NCBI GenBank assembly: GCA_027031565.1
Contig: JALVPX010000088.1
Coordinates: forward strand, 1-16,181
Direction of reading: 5' to 3'
From: Deltaproteobacteria bacterium
Lineage (GTDB): Bacteria; Desulfobacterota; Dissulfuribacteria; Dissulfuribacterales; JALVPX01
DNA length: 16,181 nucleotides
A program made the translations under genes and the position numbers. Numbering within the stretch: position 1 is the stretch's first letter; each line of letters starts with the position of its first letter. Of the stretch, positions 6,570 to 13,285 are shown one piece after another. The notes beneath the pieces are model-generated. The model ran no database searches, was not told where the DNA came from, and saw nothing but the letters and a program-made list of their open reading frames with translations.

Positions 6570-7172
6570 ATGAAACTGAAAACTATCTCAACATTCATGG
6601 TAATAGCATTGTTAATCTTAGCAACAGGGGTGGTCACAGCTGCTCCTTTAGGCTGGATGGACATAGGACCTGACGACTCCGCTGATACCACATACACGCT
6701 TATGGTGGGAGAGTCTTTTACAGCCGATGTATTCGTTTCGGATTTGCCAGAAGTATACACAATGGGCTTTAAGATCACCTTTGATCCGGCACAGCTGGCA
6801 TTAACAAGCGCCCAAGTTTATGATGACCCGCAACAGGGCTGGCCTTTTAAGCCCACTGTTTCTACGGGGCTTGGTTCTGCCGATCTGATGGGCGGTTCAC
6901 CTTTAGGAGTTGCACATTCTGGTGAGGTGAAGCTTGCAACCCTCACTTTTGAATGCCTTGGTCAAGGCATTTCATTATTGGACCTTGGTCCAACTGATAT
7001 TTTAGGTGCAGGTTTTTATACTGGCAGTGGGGTCAAAATCGATGATACCATAGTTTGGCAAGACGTAGAAGTTCGTCAACAAGTGGTCCCCTTACCTCCG
7101 GCATTATTACTCTTTGGCTCAGGCCTGCTGGGACTTATGGGTATTGGAAGAAAAAGGTTGTCTTTTAAATAG
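6570..7172 (+). CDS. Cohesin-like domain protein with VPLPP-type (PEP-CTERM) sorting tail
   Basis: This 200-residue protein has a signal peptide at 1-24 (ends GVVTA). Residues about 28-165 form a cohesin-like domain: VGESFTADVFVSDLPEVYTM, then GFKITFDPAQLALTSAQVYD, closely parallel to the preceding gene product. The C-terminus (173-200) is VPLPP, a 16-residue hydrophobic glycine-containing segment (ALLLFGSGLLGLMGIG) and a basic RKR end. This is the PEP-CTERM/VPxP-CTERM layout recognised by exosortases, which cut the tail and hand the protein to the cell surface, often with extracellular polysaccharide. A GGAGGAG ribosome-binding site lies at 6557-6563. It is a plausible anchored docking partner for the upstream dockerin; that pairing is inference. 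Confidence 0.88.
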   Translation: MKLKTISTFMVIALLILATGVVTAAPLGWMDIGPDDSADTTYTLMVGESFTADVFVSDLPEVYTMGFKITFDPAQLALTSAQVYDDPQQGWPFKPTVSTGLGSADLMGGSPLGVAHSGEVKLATLTFECLGQGISLLDLGPTDILGAGFYTGSGVKIDDTIVWQDVEVRQQVVPLPPALLLFGSGLLGLMGIGRKRLSFK

Positions 7173-7216
7173 ATTCGATTAAGATATTTGATAAGAAGTC
7201 TAAGGAGGTATTGTCT

Positions 7217-7762
7217 ATGTTAAAGAAGGTGTTGGGTTTTGGTTTAATGCTGATATTTGCAGTCGCATTCTCGGCTCAAGCAAATACCATATGGATCCCG
7301 ACTGAATCAGGGAAAATAGATGTCAATTATGCATGGGGAAGTGATATCACTTTTGCTATATTCGATGATTCAGCAGACATAAATGACCCCATGGCAGACA
7401 AACTGATTGTAAGCGATCCGTCACCTATTGTTCTGCCTGGTCTCACCATCTATGCTGACACGATTGGATTCACGCCGAATGGTTCTGACTGGGACCTTCA
7501 AAGTACTGAAACAGGAAACACCTTGACGCTTACGGATTCGTTTCAATTTCAACTTGCATTGTTTGATGGATCCACCTGGATTGAGCCAACCTATCACAAG
7601 GTAGCAGACGGACAGTATGCAATAGAATGGCCACAAAATCTTACTGTGTTGCAAGTTGATGCCAAGCCCGTTCCTATACCACCAACTGTATTGATTTTGG
7701 GTTCAGGGATTTTGGGCCTGGTTGGCATTGGTTATAAAAGGAAAAAAATAAAACTTATCTAA
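7217..7762 (+). CDS. PEP-CTERM-type (VPIPP) surface protein, unknown N-terminal domain
   Basis: This is a 181-residue protein. The ATG at 7217 was chosen over an in-frame TTG at 7211 because the AAGGAGG at 7202-7208 is 8 bases from the ATG but only 2 from the TTG. The signal peptide covers 1-22 (MLKKVLGFGLMLIFAVAFSA, then QA). The mature part is beta-rich and acidic with no family I recognise; it lacks the clear cohesin strand signature of its two neighbours. The tail (152-181) is VPIPP, then TVLILGSGILGLVGIG, then YKRKK: an exosortase sorting signal nearly the same as in the preceding gene. It is last in the operon, followed by the terminator at 7778-7801, and is likely a surface-displayed partner of the other two proteins. 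Confidence 0.85.
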   Translation: MLKKVLGFGLMLIFAVAFSAQANTIWIPTESGKIDVNYAWGSDITFAIFDDSADINDPMADKLIVSDPSPIVLPGLTIYADTIGFTPNGSDWDLQSTETGNTLTLTDSFQFQLALFDGSTWIEPTYHKVADGQYAIEWPQNLTVLQVDAKPVPIPPTVLILGSGILGLVGIGYKRKKIKLI

Positions 7763-7777
7763 ATCATTATGAGAATG

Positions 7778-7801
7778 AAAGGGGCCTGTGGCCCCTTTTT
7801 T
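7778..7801 (+). terminator. Rho-independent terminator of the PEP-CTERM operon
   Basis: GGGGCC (7781-7786), loop TGT and GGCCCC (7790-7795) form a perfect 6-base GC stem, extended by AAA/TTT and followed by a seven-T run. It lies 16 bases after the last plus-strand stop. In the opposite direction the run is only TTT, so it would stop transcripts of the convergent deacetylase gene less well. Confidence 0.93.
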
Positions 7802-7812
7802 GTAAGATATGA

Positions 7813-8559
7813 TCATTTTAAAGACAATTCATCCACCTTACGCCTGTTTTTGACCAACACCTTCCAGGCAAACCCAATAAGGCTGTCCCCATATGAAATG
7901 GCTTTTCGGGGAAGCTGGTACAGGTCGTTTCCTGATTCGGCAATTCCCCTTACACACGTGACGGCAGAGTTGTAACCTGCCTGCCTCACCGCCTTTACCG
8001 TCTCTTCATTATGGCTTCCGTAAGGATAGCAAAAATGTTTTATGCTAAAGCCAAGATGATGCTCAAGGATCCTTTTACTTTGTTCGATCTCCATCCATGC
8101 CTGATCATAAGGGATTTCTGCGAGTTTCAAGTGGTTGATTCCGTGGGAACCAAATTGGACGCCCTCGGCATGCAGATTCTTAATGCGCGGCACATCCATC
8201 AGAGGCGGGCACTGCCTGCCGTCTGAGGAAAACCACTTGGCCCTTTTCCCCAGGTAGCCGGCAAGCAGATAAACGATTGATGGAAAGCCATGCCTTTTAA
8301 GGCAGGGATAGGCATATTCATAAAAATTTTCATACCCGTCATCAAAGGTCAAAACAATGCTTTTTACTGGAACATCTCCAACTCCCTTCAAGGCAGCAAC
8401 GGCTCGATCCATGCTGATTACTTTAAGGCCCAGAAAACGCAGCAGCAGCATCTGATTGCTGAATCTTCGGTAATGGCAATAGGTACTGCGGTGGGCGGCC
8501 ATTGGTGGAAAATCGCCCACCTGATGATACATCAAAATGGAAAAACGGGCCTTTTTCAT
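7813..8559 (-). CDS. Polysaccharide deacetylase (carbohydrate esterase family 4, NodB homology)
   Basis: This 248-residue enzyme removes N- or O-acetyl groups from a polysaccharide or peptidoglycan with a divalent metal. Motif 1 is TFDD at 71-74 (D73 base, D74 metal ligand) and motif 2 is S138-H139-x-x-x-H143, supplying the metal histidines. Motif 3 is FCYPYGSHNEET at 176-187. The N-terminal RFSILMYHQVGDF is typical of these esterases. No signal peptide or membrane helix is visible, unlike exported relatives, so either it acts inside or export is non-classical. The ATG at 8559 is the only usable start because an in-frame TGA lies two codons upstream; the ribosome-binding site (GAGAG) is weak. 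It converges on the PEP-CTERM operon and follows the chemotaxis operon by 86 bases. Exosortase systems commonly sit with exopolysaccharide genes, so a shared surface role is possible. Confidence 0.88.
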   Translation of the reverse strand: MKKARFSILMYHQVGDFPPMAAHRSTYCHYRRFSNQMLLLRFLGLKVISMDRAVAALKGVGDVPVKSIVLTFDDGYENFYEYAYPCLKRHGFPSIVYLLAGYLGKRAKWFSSDGRQCPPLMDVPRIKNLHAEGVQFGSHGINHLKLAEIPYDQAWMEIEQSKRILEHHLGFSIKHFCYPYGSHNEETVKAVRQAGYNSAVTCVRGIAESGNDLYQLPRKAISYGDSLIGFAWKVLVKNRRKVDELSLK

Positions 8560-8645
8560 CTCTCAAAAACGCGGGTTCTCCTGGTTGTTAAAACTGGGAA
8601 TATAACGAAGAAGGCCCAGAGCACAAGATGAGCTTAGCGCTGGCC

Positions 8646-9560
8646 TCAAAATGAGATTTTCAAATCATTGACGGCCTGCCTGACAGGCCCGTAATCACCT
8701 GCTGGCACAAAACCCTTGACCCTTGCCTTTTGGGCAGCCTCTGTGCCCGGGCCAAGTTCCAGGAGGGCTTGCCTGATCTTGTCTTTCAGCCGCTGCGCCA
8801 ACCGCTTGGATGCAGCCACAGGCCAAGCTGGCCATAATTGCGTGCTGCAAAGGTATGGAAAATCTGGGTGCTCCACCCTGTGGATGATCTTGAACTGCCC
8901 TGTTTCTATTTTGCCCTCTTTTTCCATGGATTCAAGCTGATCTGTCCTTACGAAACCAGCGTCAAACACCTTGTTGAGCACCCCATAGACTACGTAGTCC
9001 TGGTTTTTCAAGGTCTTCACAAAGAGATCACGACTGACATCAATGCCGTTTTTGTACAATAAATGTGCCTGGACCAGATAACCACCGGCCGACCGCCGCG
9101 AAACTGCCGCAACCTTTTTTCCTTTGAGATCAGATAGGGCTGAAACGTGTGAATCCGACCTGCAGAATATCACCCCTCCCATGTACGGCCCGGCCTTCTT
9201 TCCTGATATTGTTGCCAGGGCCCTTATCCCATATTTTTTGGCAAGGACGACGTATATGAGCTGATTGGCTATTACGAGATCCACCTTGTTTTGTGCCACA
9301 AATTGTGGCAGCTGCGAAAAGTCAAGGGGCACGATTACATGTTTTCTGCCGGTCTTCCTGGTCAGGTATTCTGCAAGCGCGTTCCAGCGGGCAAAGGCTA
9401 TGACGGGACCTCTCTTTGCCAGCACCCCAATTTTGATGTCTGCCAGTGCGGCCCGTGAAAGGCCCTGGGCCAGCAGACATATCAAGGCAATACAAACTAA
9501 GGCAGCAGTGCCCTTTCTCGAACTGACAAATATTTTCCCCTTGCTGCCAATGCCTGTCAT
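8646..9560 (-). CDS. PhnD/SsuA-like periplasmic substrate-binding protein
   Basis: This 304-residue protein has a signal peptide at 1-40 (KGTAALVCIALICLLAQGLS, ending in AALA). The mature protein begins DIKIGVLAKRGPVIAFARWN and continues with ALAEYLTRKTGRKHVIVPLD, the fold entry of the phosphonate-binding-like (PhnD/TRAP-like) family. DLVIANQ, LSDLKGKKVAAVSRRSAGGY and AGFVRTDQLE are further family landmarks. No ABC permease or ATPase is next to it; instead it lies 10 bases after the chemoreceptor stop. It may therefore present a ligand to that receptor instead of feeding a transporter. The ligand cannot be read from sequence. The ATG at 9560 was chosen over an upstream TTG (9620) inside the receptor gene; it lacks a clear Shine-Dalgarno, suggesting translational coupling. 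Confidence 0.82.
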   Translation of the reverse strand: MTGIGSKGKIFVSSRKGTAALVCIALICLLAQGLSRAALADIKIGVLAKRGPVIAFARWNALAEYLTRKTGRKHVIVPLDFSQLPQFVAQNKVDLVIANQLIYVVLAKKYGIRALATISGKKAGPYMGGVIFCRSDSHVSALSDLKGKKVAAVSRRSAGGYLVQAHLLYKNGIDVSRDLFVKTLKNQDYVVYGVLNKVFDAGFVRTDQLESMEKEGKIETGQFKIIHRVEHPDFPYLCSTQLWPAWPVAASKRLAQRLKDKIRQALLELGPGTEAAQKARVKGFVPAGDYGPVRQAVNDLKISF

Positions 9561-9570
9561 TTCAACGCTA

Positions 9571-11955
9571 TCAAATCTTGAACTGGCCGATCTTTTTTTC
9601 CATTTCCTTGGCCTGATCAAGCATGTTTTCTATGGATTCAAGGGCATCTTGGGCCTTTTCTGCATTCACCTTGGCCACCCTGGCCATGGTTGCCATTATT
9701 TCCTTCAGGCCTTCGCTGCGCTCTTTTTGTTTGGAGGTCCTGGATGTAATTTCAGCAGAATTGGATACGACCTTGCTGATGGTTTCCACAGAGGTCTTGG
9801 TGGTCAACCGGCTAGAATTTGCTGCGCTTGTAATCTGCTCTGAAAGTTTCTTCAGGCCCTCAATGACCTCGGCTGCCTTTGCCCTTCTTTCGGCCTGCTT
9901 TTCTGTCATTTCCACGATGGACCCGGCCAGGTTCTTGAGTTCATCTGTCTCGCCAAGGAGCGTCTTAGTAGAGTCAGCCTGTTCCGACGAGGCCTTGGAC
10001 ATGTGAATGATGACCTGGGCGCTCGATTCGACGGATTCCACGATCTTTTCAAGGGCTGCAGCGCTCTCCCTGGTTGCCTGAAGACCTTCATCCACCCTTT
10101 CGACGCTTTCCTCAATGAGGGCGGCTATCTCCTTGGCTGATTCACCGGTCCTTTCGGCCAACTTCCTGATTTCATCAGCAACCACGGCAAATCCTCGGCC
10201 GTGCTCACCAGCCCTTGCGGCTTCGATGGCGGCATTCAAGGCCAGGAGGTTTGTCTGTTCTGCAATGTCAGAAATGAGATCCACGATCTCCCGCACCTGC
10301 TCGGAACTGCCGGCGATGATCTCCATGGTGCGAAGCGTCTTGTCCATGGCCTGGCCGCCGGCCTGGGCATTGAGCATGGCCTCTTCCGCCTGTGATGCCG
10401 CACCCTGAGCATCGCCGGCCATCTGCTGCAGCTCCGTTACCATCTTGTGCAAGGCCCCTGCCGTGGCAGTGGCAGCCTCGGCCTGGGCAACGGCCCTTGC
10501 CTGCACCTTTCTGGCTGTATCACCCATTGCCTCAACCGTTTCCACTGCCCTTTGCGCACCCTCCTTGTTGTCTGCGGAAATCCTTGTTATCTGCTGCGTG
10601 GTCTTGGCCATCTCCTGGATGATCTGTGCCGCCTCCTGGGCCAGCCTGGAAGACGATTCGGCATGCTCTGCCACCTCAACGGCGGTGCGCCCCATAACGG
10701 CCACGCGTCTTTCCACGTCCCTTGCACGCTCTGCCTGGGCAGATGCATTTTCAACTATGTTCCTGGAAAGCTTCCGCACGGCATTGCTGGCACCTGCCAC
10801 ATTGTCCACTATCAAGATGATATCCCTGAAAGTGGACTGGAGGGATTCAAGAAATCCATTGACTGCCCTTCCCATCGTACCAACTTCGTCGTTGCTTTTA
10901 ATGTCCAACCTGCGTCTCAGGTCCATGTCTGTGGCGGTCTTGGTTAATAGCGCCGAGGCCCGGACAATCGGGTTCACCACGTTTCGGTTCAAGAAATAGA
11001 CCAGCAGCATGAGCATTATGAAAAGGACCGAATTGCCAATAAAGGAATGGCGCCAAAGGCCCTTCAAGACACCCATTACCGCGTATTCAGGCATTTCGGC
11101 AACCGCCTTCAGCCCTTCAGGCATGACCAGGTCTTTTGGAAGGCGGCATGTAACCGAGGTGGTCAGGATCTTTTGCTCCTCGTCGATTTCCCGGACCAAT
11201 CCGCTGGCCGTGACAAGGCCTGCCCTGCTGGTCCCGGCAAGGCTGCGCCCAATCCTGCCTTGATCCGGATGAAGGTATATCTTCCCGCTCGAATCGATCA
11301 GATATGCAGATCCGCCGCTGTCTGCCACATTTACTGCTGCCGAGGACAACATTTCTGCAAAGTTGGACCAATTTATGAAGGCCAGCAGCGCCCCTGCCTG
11401 CTTACCCTTTTGAAAAATAGGGGCTGCGAACAGGGAGGTGAATCTGTGGCTGAACCTGCCAGCCTTCTTTCTTGCATCAACGACCTGCCTGGTTGGAATA
11501 GGCCCTGTCATGGAAACCAGGCCTTCTTTATCCAGGGTGAACCAGGGCCTGGTCTTGAAATTCTTTCCTATGAAATATGGGCTGCTGGCAGAAACAACCT
11601 TGCCAGATTTGTCAATAACCATCATGGCGCTGTAATAAGGATATTGTGAAACCATGCGTTTCAAAAAATGGTCTGTACCGCCTTGGCCGCCGCCAATTTC
11701 AAGGGCCAGGCTCACCACGTCGAGGCTACTCAATGTCCGCATGTCATTGAGCCTTCCGGTTATGAAGTTGGACACGGCTTCTGATACCACCCTGGCCTCG
11801 CCTATGAGAGATTCCCTGGCCTGATCCTTCAGGGCGCTGCTTGCCATATAGTAAAGATAGCCCTGAACGCATACAGCCACTAACACAAAAAGACCTATAA
11901 AACCGAGCACCTTGTTCTGGATCGACCAACTCGGTTTCTTGAAATTCTTAGCCAT
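9571..11955 (-). CDS. Methyl-accepting chemotaxis protein with dCache sensor
   Basis: This 794-residue transmembrane receptor has TM1 at about 15-37. A large periplasmic sensor (about 38-300) of dCache type contains YYSAMMVIDKSGKVVSASSP, then RPWFTL, and a second half with AYLIDSSGKIYLHPDQGRIG. TM2 lies at about 304-323 and a HAMP domain at about 324-376. A long coiled-coil signalling domain follows, with the conserved CheA/CheW-contact tip at 566-592 (EQTNLLALNAAIEAARAGEH) and then RGFAVVADEIRKLAERT. It has no C-terminal CheR-tethering pentapeptide. The start overlaps the end of the CheW gene by 8 bases, with AAGGAGG nicely placed, so the two are co-translated. It relays periplasmic ligand state to CheA kinase and flagellar bias. 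Confidence 0.95.
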   Translation of the reverse strand: MAKNFKKPSWSIQNKVLGFIGLFVLVAVCVQGYLYYMASSALKDQARESLIGEARVVSEAVSNFITGRLNDMRTLSSLDVVSLALEIGGGQGGTDHFLKRMVSQYPYYSAMMVIDKSGKVVSASSPYFIGKNFKTRPWFTLDKEGLVSMTGPIPTRQVVDARKKAGRFSHRFTSLFAAPIFQKGKQAGALLAFINWSNFAEMLSSAAVNVADSGGSAYLIDSSGKIYLHPDQGRIGRSLAGTSRAGLVTASGLVREIDEEQKILTTSVTCRLPKDLVMPEGLKAVAEMPEYAVMGVLKGLWRHSFIGNSVLFIMLMLLVYFLNRNVVNPIVRASALLTKTATDMDLRRRLDIKSNDEVGTMGRAVNGFLESLQSTFRDIILIVDNVAGASNAVRKLSRNIVENASAQAERARDVERRVAVMGRTAVEVAEHAESSSRLAQEAAQIIQEMAKTTQQITRISADNKEGAQRAVETVEAMGDTARKVQARAVAQAEAATATAGALHKMVTELQQMAGDAQGAASQAEEAMLNAQAGGQAMDKTLRTMEIIAGSSEQVREIVDLISDIAEQTNLLALNAAIEAARAGEHGRGFAVVADEIRKLAERTGESAKEIAALIEESVERVDEGLQATRESAAALEKIVESVESSAQVIIHMSKASSEQADSTKTLLGETDELKNLAGSIVEMTEKQAERRAKAAEVIEGLKKLSEQITSAANSSRLTTKTSVETISKVVSNSAEITSRTSKQKERSEGLKEIMATMARVAKVNAEKAQDALESIENMLDQAKEMEKKIGQFKI

Positions 11956-12523
11956 GATGGACTTCCTCCTTGCAATTTACGGTTGCCGAACCCTTGCTTC
12001 TGCCAACATTGCCTGCCATGTTTGCCATGAGCTGTTTAAACAGATGCATATTGTCCAATAACGGAACAGTGTTGCCCTTGGCATCGCTTATTGCAGACCT
12101 TGCATATGGTCTCAATATCGGATCGCTACCGGCGGATTGTCTTTTTACATTGCCCAGCCTTGTTCCCCTTATCACCTGCATGTGATTGTCTGCCAAGAGA
12201 CCGATCTTTGATTCGCCCATTGAAAGAACTATTACACGTTTCTTGTCTCTGCTCCCATCGATGTGCGGCTTGGCCCCGCCCTTCGTTGCCAGATCGATCA
12301 CTGGTATTATGTCGCCCCTTAAATTCATGAGGCCTGCTACCTGATTGATGTGGTTTGGCAGATCTTCCAGGAAGGCCGGCAGGGCCACCTCCTTGATTTC
12401 ATCCAGTGAAACGGCTGCCTTCTGGCCGGAAATGGAAAAGAGCAAAAAGGTGTCACCTGTAGTGCCAGTTTGCCTAAAATCCGATGAGCTGTTTTTTTGC
12501 CGAGGGCCTGATGCTTCTGTCAT
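11948..12523 (-). CDS. cheW: CheW-like chemotaxis coupling protein
   Basis: This 191-residue cytoplasmic adaptor links chemoreceptors to CheA. The CheW domain (about 24-165) shows FLLFSISGQKAAVSLDEIKE, then NQVAGLMNLRGDIIPVIDLA, the family's signature turn. Residues beyond about 165 form a short, poorly conserved tail. The encoded receptor is probably its direct partner because the genes overlap. The ATG at 12523 has no Shine-Dalgarno, and no better start exists downstream before the domain. It lies about 37 bases from the predicted sigma-28 start, so the leader is short. No CheA is in the window, so this protein must feed a kinase encoded elsewhere. Confidence 0.9.
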   Translation of the reverse strand: MTEASGPRQKNSSSDFRQTGTTGDTFLLFSISGQKAAVSLDEIKEVALPAFLEDLPNHINQVAGLMNLRGDIIPVIDLATKGGAKPHIDGSRDKKRVIVLSMGESKIGLLADNHMQVIRGTRLGNVKRQSAGSDPILRPYARSAISDAKGNTVPLLDNMHLFKQLMANMAGNVGRSKGSATVNCKEEVHHG

Positions 12524-12527
12524 AAAT

Positions 12528-12569
12528 TACGCACGTAAAAGATGTTGGGAATAGTGTCTAACGTGCGTA
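12528..12569. repeat. Perfect 9-base inverted repeat across the cheW promoter and leader
   Basis: TACGCACGT (12528-12536) and ACGTGCGTA (12561-12569) are exact reverse complements separated by 24 bases; arm centres are 33 bases, about three helical turns, apart. The upstream arm overlaps the -10 element and start region of the sigma-28 promoter; the downstream arm occupies the position where the cheW ribosome-binding site should be. This layout suits a DNA operator better than an RNA hairpin. Confidence 0.6.
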
Positions 12570-12593
12570 TCGGATCAAAGGGGCAAAACTTTA
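12567..12593 (-). promoter_or_regulatory. Predicted sigma-28 (FliA) flagellar-class promoter of the cheW operon
   Basis: On the minus strand TAAAGTTT (12593-12586), an 11-base spacer and TCCGATAC (12574-12567) match the known FliA consensus TAAAGTTT-N11-GCCGATAA: all eight -35 positions, six of eight -10 positions and exact spacing. The transcription start is predicted near 12560, about 37 bases before the cheW ATG. This links the chemoreceptor operon to late flagellar gene expression. Confidence 0.8.
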
Positions 12594-12727
12594 TCCTTGA
12601 ACCCGCTGTTCGACGTCTTGAGGTATTGATATCATGGCCTTTGTGGCTTCAACTCAATTTGGTGGGGGTTTGTGGAACAGAAAAAAACCGGCTGCCTTGC
12701 AGGAGAGAAACGTGGCGCCACAGGCGA
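12594..12727. other. Intergenic spacer between thpR and the cheW promoter
   Basis: I see no gene or RNA here. It contains a perfect palindrome GTGGCGCCAC at 12712-12721 and, on the minus strand, a seven-T run (12687-12681) preceded by only a 4-base stem. Termination of the nadB-thpR transcript here is possible but not clearly encoded. Confidence 0.4.
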
Positions 12728-13285
12728 TCAGGCCAGCTGGCACCTGGCAACGGGAATGTATTTCGGCCCTTCAGGCCCCAATATGCTTTGATAAATCACA
12801 ACCTCTTTCACATTGAAGGCTTCAGACGGTAGTTTTGTCTTGGCCATCTGCCTCAGAAGCTCCTTCAGATTTTTGTCTCTCTTCGTCCTGGCAATGGTTA
12901 AGTGCGGAGAAAACCTCCTGTCCTCCCTCGGAAAACCAATCTTCTCAAGCCCTGCCTCTATCGCTGCATGCAGAGTGCGCAGCTTGTCGATGTCGCCAGA
13001 AACACCCAGCCAGAAAACCCTGGGCCTTGCAATACTTGGGAACGCCCCTGTTCCCTGGATGGCCAGGTCGAATCTTGGCAATTGACGGCAAACACCCTCA
13101 GCGGCCTCTATCAGTTGTTTCAAACGTGACTCTGCTATTTCTCCGATAAATTTCAGGGTCAGGTGTATCTGGCCGGGATCAACCCATTTGACCCCGGCGT
13201 TGCTCTTCTTCCACCGGAGCTGTTCATGCCTTATCGCATCAATGAGATGCGCTGGCAGGTCTATAGCCAGGAATATGCGTGCCAT
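12728..13285 (-). CDS. thpR: RNA 2',3'-cyclic phosphodiesterase (2'-5' RNA ligase family)
   Basis: This 185-residue protein, of usual family length, opens or forms 2'-5'/cyclic phosphate linkages on RNA ends; its physiological substrate in bacteria is unsettled. It has the two catalytic HxTx motifs of the 2H phosphoesterase superfamily, H41-L-T-L in QIHLTLKFIGE and H128-L-T-I in FSPHLTIART. It starts MARIFLAIDLP, a typical beginning. Its first 47 bases overlap the end of cinA in another frame, an arrangement common in this group. A weak GAGG lies about 12 bases upstream of the ATG. It is last of the nadB-to-thpR chain. Confidence 0.93.
   Translation of the reverse strand: MARIFLAIDLPAHLIDAIRHEQLRWKKSNAGVKWVDPGQIHLTLKFIGEIAESRLKQLIEAAEGVCRQLPRFDLAIQGTGAFPSIARPRVFWLGVSGDIDKLRTLHAAIEAGLEKIGFPREDRRFSPHLTIARTKRDKNLKELLRQMAKTKLPSEAFNVKEVVIYQSILGPEGPKYIPVARCQLA

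Noticed and set aside
5751..8559. An exosortase or EPS synthesis gene accompanying the sorting-tail proteins
   Set aside because: No protein in the window has the multi-spanning membrane layout of an exosortase; the deacetylase is the only polysaccharide-related gene seen.
9561..9620. TTG at 9620 as start of the binding protein
   Set aside because: It would add 20 charged residues read from inside the receptor gene and place the signal peptide far from the N-terminus; the ATG at 9560 directly after the receptor stop is preferable.
12583..12596. A GG-N10-GC pattern resembling a sigma-54 promoter upstream of cheW
   Set aside because: The -24 half (GGATAA) is poor, and the same bases form a near-perfect sigma-28 promoter with correct spacing and a better match to chemotaxis genes.
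12681..12705. Possible rho-independent terminator after thpR (minus strand)
   Set aside because: A seven-T run is present but the stem is only CTGC/GCAG, separated from the run by CCGG; too weak to list as a terminator.
12524..12727. A tRNA or small RNA gene in the cheW-thpR spacer
   Set aside because: No cloverleaf or stable stem set could be folded by eye; only the promoter, the inverted repeat and a short palindrome are visible.
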